A DNA stretch of 64,000 nt from Agriotes lineatus (taxonomy: Eukaryota; Arthropoda; Insecta; Coleoptera; Elateridae), in contig CALNHX010007604.1 of the NCBI GenBank assembly GCA_940337035.1, positions 1 through 64,000 on the forward strand. The letters run 5' to 3'. Position numbers and translations under genes: made by a program. The notes under the pieces are model-generated. The model saw only the letters and a program-made list of their open reading frames with translations. It was not told the DNA's origin and searched no databases. Below are positions 50,488-59,889 of the stretch, piece by piece (position 1 is the stretch's first letter; every line of letters starts with the position of its first letter).

Positions 50488-51246
50488 TCAGTTTTTTGCT
50501 GGTACTATTTTAGGCACTCCACGAAAATAACGAATAGTTAAGTCTTTCTCACCTGAAGATATGCGTTGTTGAAGTTCCAAGCGTAATTCTTTTATAAAGT
50601 TTCGTTGCATAAACGTTTCATCGGCACTCACAAAAATACTAGGATGTTTTCTTCTAATTTTTTGCTTATCACGAAGAACAAGAGCCACTTCAGCAGGAGT
50701 TTTTAAAATAACTTTCAACGGACGAGGTTGTCCTTGTACAAGGTTGCGGCCCAAACGAAATATTTTTATGTTATCAGTTGAAACATTGGGAACATCCGTA
50801 AACATATCCTTAACTTTCTTAAGATCATCTACAATGCGAGCATTATCGTCAACAGATTGACTTTCCTCCACATTAAACAACATAACATTTTGAGCTCGTC
50901 GCTGACGCTCATATATCTCTTGAATGATATCTTCTGGTTTGGTTTTACAAGTTTGAATCTGATCACGGTTTGCAATTTGACTTTTTAATTCAGAAACTTC
51001 AGATTTTAAATCAATAATAAGTTGTCTAAGTTCACTCACCTCAGACTTTTGAGATAAACATTTGTTACAATGATAAGTAATTCGCCTGTCCTTGCTGCTC
51101 AAACATTGTATTTCACTGCGTGAAAGACCCGAACAAATCGAATGAATTGGATATTTGCAAATATCACAGCTAATTTCCTTATCTGGGTTTAATGTTTTAT
51201 CACAAATTGCACAATTACTCAAAGGAGGCATACTGTACTTCAACAC
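50488..51246 (-). CDS. LINE ORF1: PHD-finger, coiled-coil nucleic-acid-binding protein
   Basis: This 252-codon frame lies directly upstream of ORF2 on the same strand. Residues 12-63 form a PHD-type zinc finger with the full Cys4-His-Cys3 ligand set (C12, C15, C27, C30, H35, C38, C60, C63). Residues about 66-100 form a heptad-rich coiled coil (VSELRQLI, LKSEVSELKSQI). Residues about 115-250 match the C-terminal module common to CR1/Jockey ORF1 proteins: NVMLFNVEES, IKIFRLGRN, RPLKVILKTPAEV and VSADETFMQRN. Such proteins bind the element RNA and assist integration. M6 is an alternative start. PHD fingers in ORF1 are known from CR1-group elements and suggest chromatin (histone-tail) contact; this is inference here. 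Confidence 0.88.
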   Translation of the reverse strand: MLKYSMPPLSNCAICDKTLNPDKEISCDICKYPIHSICSGLSRSEIQCLSSKDRRITYHCNKCLSQKSEVSELRQLIIDLKSEVSELKSQIANRDQIQTCKTKPEDIIQEIYERQRRAQNVMLFNVEESQSVDDNARIVDDLKKVKDMFTDVPNVSTDNIKIFRLGRNLVQGQPRPLKVILKTPAEVALVLRDKQKIRRKHPSIFVSADETFMQRNFIKELRLELQQRISSGEKDLTIRYFRGVPKIVPAKN

Positions 51247-51420
51247 AACTAATTAAAATCAAATTTAAGCTATAATTTTGACTGTTTATTAGAGCGAAAT
51301 TTTACACGTGCATGTACTCTCACTCGCTCACGCTAGCACTAAGTTAGCGTTTAATAAGTGCATTTCAGACTTAAGCGGACTTTTCATTGCATTTTATTAT
51401 ATTTTATCCGTATTCATGGA
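51247..51420 (-). promoter_or_regulatory. Putative 5' UTR of the intact LINE
   Basis: The sequence upstream of ORF1 (on the - strand) includes a CACTCGCTCACGCTAGCACTAAGTTAGCG stretch read here in + orientation at about 51322. CG content is slightly raised compared with the DNA beyond about 51420. Non-LTR elements carry internal promoters in this region. I cannot place the exact 5' end because the 3' flank needed to find a target duplication is lost in the gap. Confidence 0.35.
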
Positions 51421-52736
51421 GGGTTTATTCGGATAAATAATACAAGCTCCACGAACACCTCCGTGTACTATTTCGTTAGCCACCTATTGTAAAACATCCA
51501 TATTATTGTTGATGGCTGTCATAAATACAGATAAAGTTTAATAAAATGTAATTAATGTGCCGCGAAAATCGAAAATGTTTTTACTAACCGCTATATTAAA
51601 GCAAATGTAGAAATTATTTGTTAGGGAGTGTGGAGATGTGGTTCTATTAATTTACTAGAACTTGAAAACATCCACTTCCAATGTAAGCTCCCAGTGTTTA
51701 GGAATCACCTTACTTCTAACAGCAACAAACATGCTCTCTATCTAATTATTACAGGACAATTCAAACGTGCCACAAGAACCTCGATGCTACCCACGTCAAA
51801 ATCCAACTCGGATGCAGAAATCCATTTGATTATAAGCTCGTCCAAGTCCAACAGTATATTCACATGCAGTGTGCATCCAATTTCAGCTTAATTGCAGATG
51901 TATTCATCTGACAGCAACTCACAAGGGATAACTAATAGTGACGTTAATGCAGTTTATCCAAATCCTCTGCAGATTTTGTTATTCCATGAAGACTATTTTA
52001 TTGTTCTTAGCTGTCTCACTCTTCTTTGTACCATTTGTAACTTTATTTGTTATTCAGTTTGTTTTAAAAATTTGTTTTATTCTTCGTTCTGCTAATTTTT
52101 ATAAAACACACCCTTCAATACACCAACCAGATAACAAACAGAGTTTTATTAAAGGGTTTTTTATTATTTAAATTTACTTTTACTAAAAATATATGTTAAA
52201 TTTTTAGAAAAAAATTGTTGTTATTTTTATTCTCCAAATTTTTTCTAGCAATAATTATTATACTAATTTTTTTTACAAGCTAACACTCCTGGATACATTT
52301 CTATATGATTTATTTTATTCTGACATTTTATAACTGACTTTTTCAAATAATTATTTGAGTCTGCCTTTCACTTTACTTCCAGCTATCTTATAGCTTATTC
52401 CGATTATCATTTAATATAAATTATGATCTAAACTCTGATATTACTAAACAACTATCCCAACCAAATTAACTCATGTGCTAGAACCTTTCTGATAAGGTAT
52501 TCACCACTTAACAGTATCCGTATCCAAACTCTCATTTATTAAACAAATCTCAAATATTATGTTGTTCTTTTACTACATAAATCCAGCCTGGTACTTTTGT
52601 AATTACTAATTAATTTATTCTTTCAAAAATAATTTCATACCTTTTATAGGTAATTAGCAGTTTTAAGATGCTACCACTACAAGATACAAGATGAGCACCT
52701 TACATTTTTTTTGCTTTACTTGAGAAATAGATACAA
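51421..52736. other. Non-coding stretch
   Basis: AT-rich DNA with no exon or element recognised. The + strand frames at 51628-52171 overlap one another and carry no motif. Confidence 0.4.
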
Positions 52737-53220
52737 GTAATAATTTCCACATACTGAGGCTTTATCATTGACAAAAATGAGACCGAACAGATACAGGGTA
52801 AACATCACAAATTGGACAGAATAGTATGATGCTTTATAACGCAGCAGCAACTCCTCCACTTCGAGCACGCCAGTGGCTCCGTTATTCTAGCGGTGAAGAG
52901 CGGAGTGCGAAACCCAGCGGACTACATTTTTACTTTCCTCGTCTAAAAAACGAAGGAATTTTTTATTTGCAAAACATAAAAGTAATAATTAGCACATAGC
53001 TCAAGTTTTATCATTGGCGAAAATGAGACCTAACAGATAGAAGGCAAACATAACAAATGGGACAGAATAGTATGGTGCTTTATAAAGCAGCAGAAACTCG
53101 TCCAACTCGAACACCCCCGTGGCTTAGTTATCCTAGCGGAGGACAGGACACTGGCTGGAAATATTCGCCTCGGAGCGCAGAGTTCGAATTCCAGCGGATA
53201 CGTCTTTTTTTATTTGCAAA
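52737..53220 (+). repeat. Tandem duplication of a tRNA-like (SINE-type) unit
   Basis: Two diverged copies of about 240 bases lie head to tail (52737-52979 and 52980-53220). Both contain AATGAGACC(G/T)AACAGAT, GGACAGAATAGTATG.TGCTTTATAA and then a tRNA-like part. In the second copy CGTGGCTTAGTTATCCTAGCGG (A box-like, about 53107) is followed by GAGTTCGAATTCC (about 53185), a good B box. In the first copy the B box is decayed (GCGAAACCC). The distance between the boxes is longer than in a tRNA. I read this as a duplicated tRNA-derived SINE; no target duplication was found. Confidence 0.5.
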
Positions 53221-54213
53221 TTGATCAAATTCGCGCGAGGGAGTTCCGTGTAAACCACTTTACAAATTTTTGGATATAAATCAAAAACTAAGGCAGCTAA
53301 GTCCAAGTTCTTTTTTTAATTTTATTCAACAGTAATATCCCAAGTGCATTAAAATAGCCTATTAAATTTTGACGTTTTCTGTCAGAATGTTTTGCTAAGA
53401 AATATGTTAAGTAAATTTGCCGCTCCCGAGTGCGCAGCACGAGGGATTTTGGGGCGGAAAATGTACGAGATATATTTCTTCAGAGCAAAACATTCTGACA
53501 GGAAACCGTCAAAATTTATTCAGGCTAGTTTACATGCACGCGGGATGTTCGGCGCGATTATATCCTGAATAAATAGCTAAAATTCAGTTGGCGAAGCACC
53601 TTTAATAATAATGTTAAAATTATGCATAAGCGATTAAATTTTGACACATATTTAACGGCGGTTAAATTTTGAGGTTTGAATTTTTTCATTTTATTAAACT
53701 GACAGAAACCACAGTGATTACGCATTATTGAGGATATGAAGGAAATAATCACCAGTAATATCCCAAGTGCATTAAAATAGCCGATTAAATTTTCACGTTT
53801 TCTGTCAGAATGTTTTGCTAAGAAATTTGTCAAGTAAATTTGCCGCTTAACAAGAATCCCGAGTACGTAGCACGAGGGATTTTGGGGCGGAAAATTTACG
53901 AGCTATACACTTCTCCAATAAATTAACGCACCAAAAAAAGTTAAAGTTAATTATTGTCGAAACCACTTATCCGATTTGGACGATCTTGTTTTGAATGACA
54001 CAAAGGACTAACACCGAAAACACACTTCTATCATATATGTATTATACATACACACAACCAAACTTATATGGAATCACCTAGTATTTCTTACTAATATTGC
54101 GAAATGTATGAAAAATTTTCATGCAGATAAGAGATAAAGATAACGAAAGTGTTTTGTTGAAAATAACAAAGGTTTTTGAAGTTGTCCATCACGTATGTCG
54201 TGATAACAATTGA

Positions 54214-54693
54214 TCTGCCCCAAAATACAAAGGAGGAACGGTAATGTTCTGGGGCAGTATCATGATAGGAGATAAAACTCCTTTGGTTCCACTACGCCAG
54301 ACTTTAACAGGTCCTAGGTACGTTGATTTGGTGCTAGAACCAATAGTTAGGCTGTGGAGAGGTGCAGTGGGAGACAATTTCGTCTTTATGCATGATAATG
54401 CCCCTGTACATACCAGCCGAGTTGCTACAGAATTTCTAGAAAGAGAAGCTGTGACGGTTCTAGAATGGCCTGCCTCTTCACCAGATCTGAATCCCATTGA
54501 GCATGTGTGGGACTGTGTCAAAAAAGGGATTAGGGCTAGAAGAAATGCTCCAGGAAATGAGAAACAGCTCATTCCAGCCGCCCAAGAGGAATGGGCAAAC
54601 GTACGTCAGGAACAAGTTGACACGTTGATTAGAAGCATTCCTCGTCGAATTGCAGCTTGTATTAGGGCTAGAGGTGGTAACACTGACTATTAA
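54214..54693 (+). pseudogene. Tc1-like transposase, C-terminal catalytic part (DD34E)
   Basis: The frame is open from 54214 (after a stop at 54211-54213) to the stop at 54693. It encodes KGGTVMFWGSI, a GPRYVD segment, FMHDNAPVHTS (second catalytic Asp, codon 54394-54396) and SSPDLNPIEHVWD (catalytic Glu, codon 54499-54501). Exactly 34 residues separate Asp and Glu, which defines the DD34E Tc1 group. The N-terminal helix-turn-helix domains and the first catalytic Asp are missing: only about 200 bases separate the left terminal repeat from this point. This copy therefore cannot make active enzyme, although it retains terminal repeats that could be mobilised in trans. Confidence 0.85.
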
Positions 54694-55080
54694 AGTGAAA
54701 AATAATATGTCCGAAAAAAGGTATCTAACTTTTGTTTAACCAACTACCTACATCTTTAGTTTTCGCATTTTTATTGTTTTTGTTCATCTTAAATCTTTGT
54801 TGTAATTTTTTCTCCATGTAATTTAATAAACTACGATATAATAAAGTTATAATATCGTGCGAGTGTTGATTAGACAAACGAGGGCGTAGCGAAGCGAAGC
54901 CCGAGTGGATCTAAAACACGAGCACAGATATTTGCACTTTCGGGCGAGTTATGAACACTATTTTTTAGACGACCACTCAAAGTTAATTCTATTTTTAAGA
55001 ATTGTTTTTATTTCTTTTTGCAAAATTGATTGTTATATTATTATTGGTACAATTGGCAAAAGCGTCTGGATGATTTGAAT

Positions 55081-55145
55081 CACGGTCTGCTGAATTGTGT
55101 GACAAACGTCAAAGTGACGTTTGTCACACAATTAAGCAGGCCGTG
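55081..55145. repeat. 65-base near-perfect hairpin
   Basis: Arms of 31 bases (55081-55111 and 55115-55145) pair with about two mismatches around the loop AAG. The core is GTGTGACAAACGTCA facing TGACGTTTGTCACAC. It lies inside the Tc1-like element, just left of the Helitron-like block. It may be the remains of a small palindromic insertion. Confidence 0.8.
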
Positions 55146-55180
55146 TTTTGAATAATTTTGTGCCGTTACGATATGACTAG

Positions 55181-57978
55181 TCTTTATATACAGGGTGTTA
55201 ATTAAGTACGTAGACAAACTTTAAGAGGCGATTCCTTGATCAATTCTAAGATAAAAAGTTCATACAAACATGGGGCCTAAACGGCTTCCTTTTCAAGATA
55301 CAGGGTGTTGAAATTTAAACAAAAATTACTTTTTTTTCAAAAATCTGGAAAACGCCTAGAGGTATTGTAATGAAACTTGGTGTATATTAGTATTTCATAA
55401 AGTGGCATTGTTTGGTCAAAATAAATGTAATTTATTTCCACCAGTGGCGTGCATCGGGGCCACCGCAGCTACCTTATTTCAAAAAAATCTGGTACGCCAC
55501 TGTTTTTTAGTCAATACGACAAGTTTTTTAGCTTTATCCATTGAAACTATACAAAAGATGTATCTTTTATTTTTTTGATAGAATAAACATTTTGCGAGAA
55601 AAATGGAAAAATCTGTAACAGCAATTTCGTACATTGGACGTTAATGGGACCTAAACGGCTTCGTTTTCAAAATACAGTTTAAGGAAGCTTTTAAAAAATG
55701 TTATTTAATAAAACACAATCTTACAATAGCTACAAAACTTTTTTCTACAAAACAGTGGCGTATCAGATTTTTCTAAAATAATGTAACTGAGATCGCCCCG
55801 ATGCACGCCACTGGTGGAAATAAATTAAATTTATTTTGACTGAACAATGCCACTTTCTGAAATACTAACCTACACCAAGTTTCATTAGAATACCTCTATC
55901 CGTTTTCCAAATTTTTGAAAAAAACTGTTTTTGTTTAAACTTCAACACCCTGTATCTCGAAAACGAAGCCGTTTAGGCCCCATGTTTGTATGAACTTTTT
56001 ATCTTAGAATTGATCAAGGAATCACCCCTTAAAGTTTGTCTACGTACTTAATTAACACCCTGTATATGGATAATTCTTCTGTACGTGTGTATGTCACTGA
56101 ACTCCTCCTAAACGGCTGGACCGATTTTGATGAAATTTTGTGTATGTGTTTGAGTGGGTCCCTGGATGGTTTAGATTCACAATTGGACCCGGTAGGTGGC
56201 GCTGCAATCGGGTTCTAGGAATTTTTTTTAATTTTTTTTGACAAACTTCTTTTTTTAATTTTGTTTAAGATTTTTCACATATGAGAACATATAACCCCAA
56301 AATTTCACCCCCCACCACCCCTCCATATTTTTTAAAATGAAAAAAATCGAAAGTTAAAATATCGAAAAAAACGTTTACTGAACCCGCTAATAGCAAGCAA
56401 ACCAACGTTGGGGCAGGACAACGTCTGTCGGGTCCCCCAAAATTTCATACCCCCCACCACCCCCCAATATTTTTTAAAATGAAAATCTTTACATAAATAA
56501 TTCTTCTGTACACGTGTTTGTGACTGAACTCCTAAACGGCTGGCCCGATTTTGATGAAATTTTTTGTGTGTGTTTGAGTGGGCCCCTGAATAGTTTAGAT
56601 TTACAAATGGACCCGGTAGGTGGCGCTGCAATCGGGTTCTAGAAATTTTTTTATTTAATTTTTTGACAATTAAAAAAAAAATTTACAATTTTTTAAATTT
56701 GTTTTAAGATTTCTCGCAAATCAGAACATATAACCCCAAAATTTCACCCCCCTCCTACCACCCCCAATATTTTTTTAAATTAAAAAAATCGAAAATTCGA
56801 ATATCGAAAAAACGATTGCTGAACCCGCTATTACCAAGCAAACCATACGTTGGGGCAGGACAACCTCTGTCGGGTCCCCCACAATTTCATCCCCCCACCA
56901 CCCCCCAATATTTTTTAAAATGAAAATCTACATAAATAACTCTTCTGTACACGTGTTTGTGACTGAACTCCTCCTAAACGGCTGCCCCGATTTTGATGAA
57001 ATATTTTGTGTGTGTTTGAGTGGGCCCCTGGATGGTTTATATTCACAACTGGACCCGGTAGGTGGCGCTGCAATCGGGTTCTAGGAATTTCTATATTTCA
57101 TTTTCTGACGATTTAAAAAACATTTTTTGACGATTTTTTAAATTTTTTTTAAAGATTTATCGCATATCAGAACATATAACCCCAAAATTTCACCCCCTCC
57201 CACCACCCCCAATATTTTTTAAAATGAAGAAAATCGAAAATTTGAATATCGAAAAAACGTTTGCTGAACCCGCTAATACCAGGCAAACCAACGTTGGGGC
57301 AGGACAACGTCTGCCGGGTTGACCGAAATTTCATCCCCCCACCACCCCGCAATATTTTTTAAAATGAAAATCTTTACCTAAATAATAAATTCTTCTGTAC
57401 ACGTGTTTGTGACTGAACTCCTCCTAAACGGCTGAACCGATTTTGATGAAATTTTTTTGTGTATGTTTGAGTGGGTCTTTGGATGGTTTAGATTCACAAT
57501 TGGACCCGGTAGGTGGCGCTGCAATCGGGTTCTAGGAATTTTTTAATTTAATTTTTTGACGATTTAAAATAATGATTGACGATTTTTTTAAATTTGTTTT
57601 AAGATTTCTCGCATATCAGAATATATAACCCCAAAATCCCCCCCCCCCACCACCCCCAATATTTTTTAAAATGCAAAAAATCGAAAATTCGAATATCGAA
57701 ACAACGTTTGCTGAACCCGCTAATACCAGGCAAACCAACGTTCGGGCAGGACAACGTCTGTCGGGTCCGCTACCCCTTAGGGGGTGAAATGGGGTAAATA
57801 AGCCTAAAAATCGATATGGGTGTCGTTATTGAGGTTTTTTGGGACGTTGATTGCGAAAATGGCATTTATTTTTAAGTCCAAGACGATGAACATGACAAAA
57901 TTAAAACTCTATAATGGTGAAACGGGGTTTCAGAGAAAAATTATTTTTGGGCAGAACAACGTTTGCCGGGCCAGCTAG
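55181..57978 (+). mobile_element. Helitron-like (HINE) block with four tandem units
   Basis: The right end is GTTTGCCGGGCCAGCTAG followed by T, which fits the CTAG|T 3' terminus of insect Helitrons. The proposed left end TCTTTATATA at 55181 is continued, after removal of the MITE at 55191-56062, by TATGGATAATTCTTCTGTACG. That is a usual form of Helitron 5' ends, but the base before TC is G, not the expected A. The interior consists of four units starting at 56072, 56499, 56938 and 57388 (periods 427, 439, 450). Each contains CTAAACGGCTG..CCGATTTTGATGAAAT, GGACCCGGTAGGTGGCGCTG, a CCACCACCC tract and GGGCAGGACAAC.TCTGTCGGGT. No Rep/helicase is encoded. Confidence 0.7.
55191..56062. mobile_element. 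Foldback MITE with about 320-bp inverted arms
   Basis: Starts CAGGGTGTTAATTAAGTACG at 55191 and ends with its reverse complement at 56062. The arms reach inward to about 55515 and 55745, pairing through GGGGCCTAAACGGCTTC, AAACTTGGTGTA, CCACCAGTGGCGTGCATCGGGGC and an inner ACGCCACTG. TATA stands on both sides (55187-55190 and 56063-56066), so the target duplication is TA or TATA. No coding sequence. It is a non-autonomous DNA transposon, inserted in the TA-rich left end of the Helitron-like block. Confidence 0.88.
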
Positions 57979-58840
57979 TAGGATATAATATCGTGCTAGT
58001 GTTTGAAATTGTCAACTTTCTGTAGTAGGCTGCTGTCGCGATAATGTTACTTTCATATGTGGTCGTCTAAAAAAATAGTTTCTATGCGAATAGAGTAGTA
58101 CACTAACTTTCTGAAAGAGTCGTGTCATTCAAAAAAAATCGTCCAAATCGGATAAGTAGTTTCGACAATAATTAACTTTAAACTTTTGGCTACTTTTTTT
58201 GGTGCGTTAATTTATTGGAGAAGTGTATTTCTTCAGAACAAAATATTCTGACTGAAAATAGTCAAAATTTATTCAGGCTAGTTTACATGTACGCGGGATG
58301 TTCGGCGCGATTATTTCCTGAAAAAATAGATAACATTCAGTTGGTGAAGCACCTTTAATAATCATGTTAAAATTATGCACAAGCGATTAAATTTTGACAT
58401 AAATTTAACCGCGGTAAAATTTTTACGTTTGAATTTTAGTCATTATTAAACTGACAGAAACCATGGTGATTACGCATTATTATGGATATGAAGGAAATAA
58501 TCAACAGTAATATCTCAAGTGCATTAAAATAGCCGATTAAATGTTGACGTTTTCTGTCAGAATGTTTTGCTAAGAAATTTGTCAAGTAAATTTGCCGCTC
58601 AACAAGAATCCCTAGTGAGCAGCACGAGGGATTTTGAAGCGGAAAATTTACGAGATATATTTCTTCAGAGCAAAACATTCTGACAGAAAGTCGTCAAAAT
58701 TTATTCAGGCTAGTTTACATGCACGCGGGATGTTCGGCGACTCGGCGTGATTATTTCCTGAATAAATAGATCAGTTGGTGAAGCACCTTTAATAATCATG
58801 TTAAAATTATGCACACGCGATTAAATTTTGACATAAATTT

Positions 58841-58851
58841 AACCGCGGTTA
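58841..58851. repeat. Left target-site duplication of SINE
   Basis: AACCGCGGTTA, which is also present at 59206-59216 across the SINE. It is itself a palindrome native to the array unit. Confidence 0.85.
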
Positions 58852-59205
58852 GCCGGGTTCCATAGCTCAGTGGTAAGCATTCTGGCTACTGATCTAAGGG
58901 TTGAGAGTTCGATCCCCGATCCCGGTGAGGTTTTTAAAAATAAAAAAATGCGGATGAAAACCTCTACAGAATGCCATCATTCGAAAGTGATGTAAAGCCG
59001 TGGGTCCCATGTTACTACGATGTGTAGCATGTAAAAGATCCCTTGCTAAGGTTGGAACTCCTTAGTCTCGGCAAAATTCTAAGTAGGACAAAGGTACCTG
59101 GTACTCTGCATGCCTAGACCTTGTTCATGGGGTTGGCAAAAAGGGCCTATAAAGGCCTACTTGCCAGACTCGCTAGAGTCTCCCCAAAAATAACACTAAC
59201 TAACT
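58852..59205 (+). mobile_element. tRNA-derived SINE with ACTA tail
   Basis: This 354-base insertion into the array starts GCCGGGTTCCATAGCTCAG. It has an A box TAGCTCAGTGG (58863-58873) and a B box GAGTTCGATCC (about 58905-58915), both close to consensus, so the head is recognisably a tRNA. A long body follows (GTGGGTCCCATGTTAC, AAGGGCCTATAAAGGCC) with an ACTAACTAAC tail. The 11-bp duplication AACCGCGGTTA on both sides marks LINE-mediated insertion. The good Pol III boxes suggest a young copy. Confidence 0.9.
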
Positions 59206-59216
59206 AACCGCGGTTA
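59206..59216. repeat. Right target-site duplication of SINE
   Basis: Second copy of AACCGCGGTTA; the array unit resumes directly after it. Confidence 0.85.
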
Positions 59217-59300
59217 AATTTTGACGTTTGAATTTTAGTCATTATTAAACTGACAGAAACCATGGTGATTACGCATTATTATGGATATGAAGAAAATAAT

Positions 59301-59889
59301 CAGCATTAGAATCTCCAGCTACTTTGCCCTAATTTAATCGACATTGTACAATCTCCTGCCGTTTTCCAATCACAAAGGCAAGCCTCGAAATTGAATAACC
59401 CTGTATAGAAATTCAAATTTCAGTAGCTGATAGATAAAGTAGAGAAAATTCAATTTTCAGCAATTAAAATGTTACTAGTGTAATAGACACTGTACCCTGA
59501 ATAAATTGCCAAATCACTTCGATATTGCAGAATTTCAAGAGCCGTGAAGATTTTCTAGTAGTTATTATTATATCAAATATTTAGTTCAGTTGATTGTAAA
59601 TGTTAACGACCTTCGCCGCCAAATTAACATGTAAAAAAACGCCCCCAACCCACTGCCAAGTGGCGAGTGCCAAAACATTACTTTAGGCACCGGTATACAT
59701 AACGTAAAACGCAACGTAACTGCGCCAGCTGGAACCTTACGTCAAATGTTGCGTCAGATTTTTTTTCTAACCAAACATCGTGACGAATGTCACTTTGTCA
59801 CACGTAGCGTGGTTGAAGAGCACGGTATGCTACAGAAGTGCTACTTCGGTGCAGTATTAACATAGTATATAGTAATAGCATTTACCAAA
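59301..59889 (+). promoter_or_regulatory. Upstream region and probable promoter/5' UTR of TrpRS
   Basis: Unique DNA between the end of the tandem array and the TrpRS start codon. The part at 59620-59850 is GC-richer, with CG-containing words (GGCACCGG, AACGCAACG, TGCGCC), as is common for housekeeping promoters. No clear TATA box at a proper distance can be assigned. An in-frame TAG at 59863-59865 precedes the ATG at 59890. Confidence 0.4.

Larger units (their letters stand above)
53906..58227 (+). mobile_element. Tc1-like element inserted in the array (TA duplication)
   Basis: Terminal inverted repeats of about 100 bases begin with CACTTCTCCAATAAATTAACG at 53908 and end with its reverse complement at 58225. 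They continue through AATTATTGTCGAAAC and ATCCGATTTGGACGAT. TA lies on both sides (53906-53907 and 58226-58227). The uninterrupted array unit reads ...ACGAGATATATTTCTTC at the same place, so the insertion and its TA duplication are exact. Inside are a DD34E transposase piece, a 31-bp-arm hairpin, and a Helitron-like block with a MITE in it. The original transposon was probably much shorter than the present 4.3 kb. Confidence 0.85.
53330..59300 (+). repeat. Tandem array of a 423-433-bp unit, interrupted by two insertions
   Basis: Three units begin with CAGTAATATC(C/T)CAAGTGC at 53330, 53753 and 58505. The first period is 423. The second is 432 after subtracting the Tc1 element and its TA duplication, and the third is about 430 after subtracting the SINE. 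Each unit holds an internal inverted pair (TTCTGTCAGAATGTTTTGCT and AGCAAAACATTCTGACAG, about 90 bases apart), an ACGCGGGATGTTCGGCG block and an AACCGCGGTTA palindrome. This looks like a tandemly amplified MITE-like unit or a short satellite. No coding capacity. Confidence 0.8.

Noticed and set aside
54189..54572. Open frame of 127 codons on the - strand
   Set aside because: It is the antisense shadow of the Tc1-like transposase, whose + strand reading has the catalytic motifs.
58852..58930. A functional tRNA gene
   Set aside because: The tRNA-like head continues into a SINE body with tail and target duplication; the acceptor stem does not close.
53330..59300. CRISPR-like or prokaryotic repeat array
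   Set aside because: The units are about 430 bp without spacers, in a genome with spliced genes and eukaryotic transposons.
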